This document shows positions 13,647 to 15,834 of a DNA stretch of 15,834 nt, piece after piece. Source of the stretch: Planctomycetaceae bacterium (GTDB lineage: Bacteria > Planctomycetota > Planctomycetia > Pirellulales > Pirellulaceae); contig DTSG01000102.1 of NCBI GenBank assembly GCA_012965455.1, positions 1 through 15,834 on the forward strand. Reading direction: 5' to 3'. The position numbers were made by a program, and so were the translations under genes. Under the pieces are notes generated by a model. That model was not told the origin of the DNA and searched no databases. It saw only the letters and a list, made by a program, of their open reading frames with translations. Each line of letters begins with the position of its first letter. The first letter of the stretch is position 1.

Positions 13647-15743
13647 TTAGCGGGGTGAGCCGAGAGTGATGGTGAGTGTCAGTTCTTTTCCGGCTCGTAA
13701 AACTTTCACCGGCACCTTGTCGCCCGCTTTGAATTTTCGCAGGGCGCTGTCAAAATCTTCGATTCCGCCGATCTTGTATTTCCCCAAGCCGATCACGATA
13801 TCTTTGGGCTTGATCCCCGCCTTTTCCGCGGGGCCATTGGTTGCCACTCCGGTTAATGGCAAACCATCGGCACTGTCTGAGTAGTCTGGAATGCTGCCGA
13901 AATAGGGGCGGTCGCCGCCCGTGTTTTCAACGTTTCGCTTCTTTTCCGCTTTTTTGAAATTTGGTCGTTCGTCGGCCTGTGCGATCGCCACAATGATCTC
14001 AGTTGTCAAAGCGGTTATGCGGTCCATGCCCTCGAAGTTTATCGTCTTGAAATCGTCACTCGGGCGATGATAAAACTCATGCAAACCTGTAAACAAATGT
14101 AAAACGGGAATGTCCTTAAGATAGAATGATTGGTGGTCGCTGGGGCCGACGCCTTCTGGCTTGCGTGTCATTTCAAATTTAGCGGTATCGTTAAGTTTGT
14201 CCAACAGTGGATCCCAAACGTCCGACGTGCCAGTACCGGTGACGATCAGTTTGTTATCTGTGAGTCGCCCGACCATGTCGAGGTTGACCATCGCGATTGT
14301 TTTTTCTAACGCGATTAGCGGTTCTTTGACATAACGAGCACTCCCAATGAGTCCACGTTCTTCAGCGGAAAATGCGATAAACACGACTCGTCTGCGAGAG
14401 GGTGTCTTGCGCGAAACAAGTTGTTGGGCAATTTCCAATAGCGCTGAAGTACCGCTGCTATTATCATCCGCTCCATTATGGATGTCTTTGGTCCAAGGAG
14501 CCAATGACCCCCGTCCGCCATAACCGAGATGGTCATAATGCGCGCCGACCACTATGGTTTCATCTTTCAAGTCACCGACACCTTCGAGTATCCCCACAAC
14601 ATTTTTTACTTCGGTCTTAGTTTGTATTAGGGAAGCCTCTCCCTTGGCGGTCCAGTTAGCGATGGCGCCAACAATGGGTTTTAAGGTTGTGTCGATTTCC
14701 GTTTCAATTTCAGTCAGGGACTTGCCAAACGCACGTTGGATCATGGGTTCAATAGTGGCGCGGCGCGCAAAAAACACTGGCATGCTTTTACGAGTTGAGT
14801 TCATTCCCGCGCCATTGAAGTTCAGAATAGCATCGCCGTCGCCACCTAAGTCGCTCGCCGTGTCTGTAATGCTGCTCGATATCTGCGCCAATGTTTGATT
14901 GTGTTTGGTGAGATCATCCTGAGTTGGGTCATCGATTTTGCTAAACTTCTGTTGTTCCGCGGCGAGCTGACCGGCGTATTGGGATAGGGCGTGTTTCAAG
15001 CCGGACAGATATTTTGAAGCTTCGGTGGCATCATTGACCATGATGACGGCGACCGCGCCATGCTGAAATGCTTGAGAGAACTTTGAGCGAAATGTTGCAT
15101 GTCGCGATGATTTAGTACCATCAAATGGGCTGTCCGCGTCTGATTGTTGGGGTTCCTTTCGTAGCAGCACCACGACTTTACCCTTAACATCTATGTTGGC
15201 ATACTCGTCGTAACCTAGGGCTGGGGCTTGAATCCCATAGCCAACAAAGACAAGGTCACCTTGGAACTTGCCACTGGCGCCAATTGCCAATGGGTTAAAA
15301 TCGAAGCCAAGCGTGAGGTCAGTTGATTCGATGGTATCGTTCTCACCCGACGGCCCCGATAGTTGTAATTGGTTGTTAGCGGGTTTTCCCAGTTTGATGT
15401 CCGTTGATATCTCAAATTTCTGGAAAGGCGTGCCGTTGTAGGAGTCCGTTTTCAAGCCAAGTTGGCGAAAATGCGATGCGATATAGTCAGCAGCTTTGTT
15501 GATGCCGTCTGTGCCAGGCCCCCTGCCTTCGAGTTCGTCGGAGGAAAGGTACTTGACGGAATTTGTGAGTCGCTGCTTAGAGGACAACGAATCAGATTCT
15601 TTTTCAGCCGACTGAACGTTTGCAGTCGCAACGCTAAATAGAGCGCTGACCGACACGACGCCCGCAATTAAAAAGAGAAGTTTGAATGTTCTAGTGCTCA
15701 GTAATTTGTGCACACGATACGTTTTAGATGGATCAATGTTCAT
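13647..15743 (-). CDS. Secreted M28-family zinc aminopeptidase with PDZ domain
   Basis: 698 residues from the ATG at 15743; an in-frame TTG at 15776 would add eleven. A hydrophobic segment at about 20-43 is the signal peptide or anchor. Residues 50-100 (VKYLSSDELEGRGPGTDG) are the usual lead-in of M28 enzymes. A protease-associated (PA) domain follows at about 145-250, with a helical, Gln/Lys-rich insertion at about 240-300 that is longer than usual. The catalytic domain has the metal ligands and base in order: H402 (GAHYDHLG), D426 (NGADDNSSG), E461-E462 (SAEERGLIGS), D489 (NLDMVGR) and H559 (EFYHRPSDDF). A C-terminal PDZ domain occupies about 610-698 (GLPLTGVATNGPAEKAGIKPKD). It probably trims N-terminal residues from peptides in the periplasm or outside the cell, with the PDZ guiding substrate or partner binding. 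It lies upstream of ompH on the same strand but 336 bp away, so it is likely a separate unit. Confidence 0.93.
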   Translation of the reverse strand: MNIDPSKTYRVHKLLSTRTFKLLFLIAGVVSVSALFSVATANVQSAEKESDSLSSKQRLTNSVKYLSSDELEGRGPGTDGINKAADYIASHFRQLGLKTDSYNGTPFQKFEISTDIKLGKPANNQLQLSGPSGENDTIESTDLTLGFDFNPLAIGASGKFQGDLVFVGYGIQAPALGYDEYANIDVKGKVVVLLRKEPQQSDADSPFDGTKSSRHATFRSKFSQAFQHGAVAVIMVNDATEASKYLSGLKHALSQYAGQLAAEQQKFSKIDDPTQDDLTKHNQTLAQISSSITDTASDLGGDGDAILNFNGAGMNSTRKSMPVFFARRATIEPMIQRAFGKSLTEIETEIDTTLKPIVGAIANWTAKGEASLIQTKTEVKNVVGILEGVGDLKDETIVVGAHYDHLGYGGRGSLAPWTKDIHNGADDNSSGTSALLEIAQQLVSRKTPSRRRVVFIAFSAEERGLIGSARYVKEPLIALEKTIAMVNLDMVGRLTDNKLIVTGTGTSDVWDPLLDKLNDTAKFEMTRKPEGVGPSDHQSFYLKDIPVLHLFTGLHEFYHRPSDDFKTINFEGMDRITALTTEIIVAIAQADERPNFKKAEKKRNVENTGGDRPYFGSIPDYSDSADGLPLTGVATNGPAEKAGIKPKDIVIGLGKYKIGGIEDFDSALRKFKAGDKVPVKVLRAGKELTLTITLGSPR

Positions 15744-15834
15744 AAGCTCAATGGGGGTACATTGTTTGTGGGTCAACTTAGATAAAGTAGGTTTTCGTTG
15801 TGTGTTTTTGTTAGAGGATGTGTGTGGATGCGGC

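Noticed and set aside
14554..14898. 114-residue plus-strand frame
   Set aside because: Antisense to the M28 peptidase; no motif or ribosome binding site.
1..15834. CRISPR arrays, tRNA or rRNA genes, insertion sequences and prophage genes
   Set aside because: No regularly spaced direct repeats, cloverleaf-like segments, transposase motifs or phage signatures were seen.

Overview
The window looks like chromosomal DNA of a planctomycete, probably of the Pirellulales/Rhodopirellula type. This is an inference. It rests on the combination of a formylglycine-type sulfatase, a Gly-rich-loop Ser/Thr kinase with a long disordered leader, a secreted protein with a planctomycete-style C-x4-C-H haem-type motif, a large ABC-2 type permease, and a Gram-negative lipid A gene set (ompH/skp, lpxC, lpxA). 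Base composition is near 50% GC, genes are mostly on the minus strand, and several lack a Shine-Dalgarno site. I see no tRNA, rRNA, CRISPR array, insertion sequence or prophage.

Layout on + strand coordinates. Positions 1-525 (minus) hold the N-terminal part of a Ser/Thr protein kinase that runs off the left edge. Positions 826-5636 (minus) form a likely operon transcribed in the order ftsH, rsgA, sulfatase, with gaps of 39 and 35 bp. A gene-free stretch follows, then 5965-7278 (minus), a secreted protein with a TPR-like segment and one C-x4-C-H motif. Divergent from it, on the plus strand, are an acylphosphatase (7520-7816) and a 609-residue ABC-2 type permease (7925-9754). The permease converges on a minus-strand envelope cluster transcribed ompH (13310) -> lpxC (12567) -> lpxA (11658) -> Gfo/Idh/MocA oxidoreductase (10852, ATGA overlap with lpxA). 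The right end is a secreted M28 metallopeptidase with a C-terminal PDZ domain (minus strand, start 15743).

How the genes fit together. LpxA acylates UDP-GlcNAc, LpxC deacetylates the product, and OmpH/Skp chaperones outer-membrane proteins, so 10849-13310 is an outer-membrane biogenesis unit. The oxidoreductase translationally coupled to lpxA may act on the same sugar nucleotide. FtsH is the membrane protease that controls LpxC levels in E. coli; whether it does so here is open. RsgA is a 30S ribosome-assembly GTPase.

Most of the window is ordinary housekeeping sequence. The least explained items are a 78-nt nested inverted repeat just upstream of lpxC, a perfect 10-bp palindrome downstream of the sulfatase, the C-x4-C-H protein, the lpxA-coupled oxidoreductase, and substitutions in conserved motifs of LpxA (Ser73) and LpxC (Trp26). 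I found no convincing evidence for an entirely new system.
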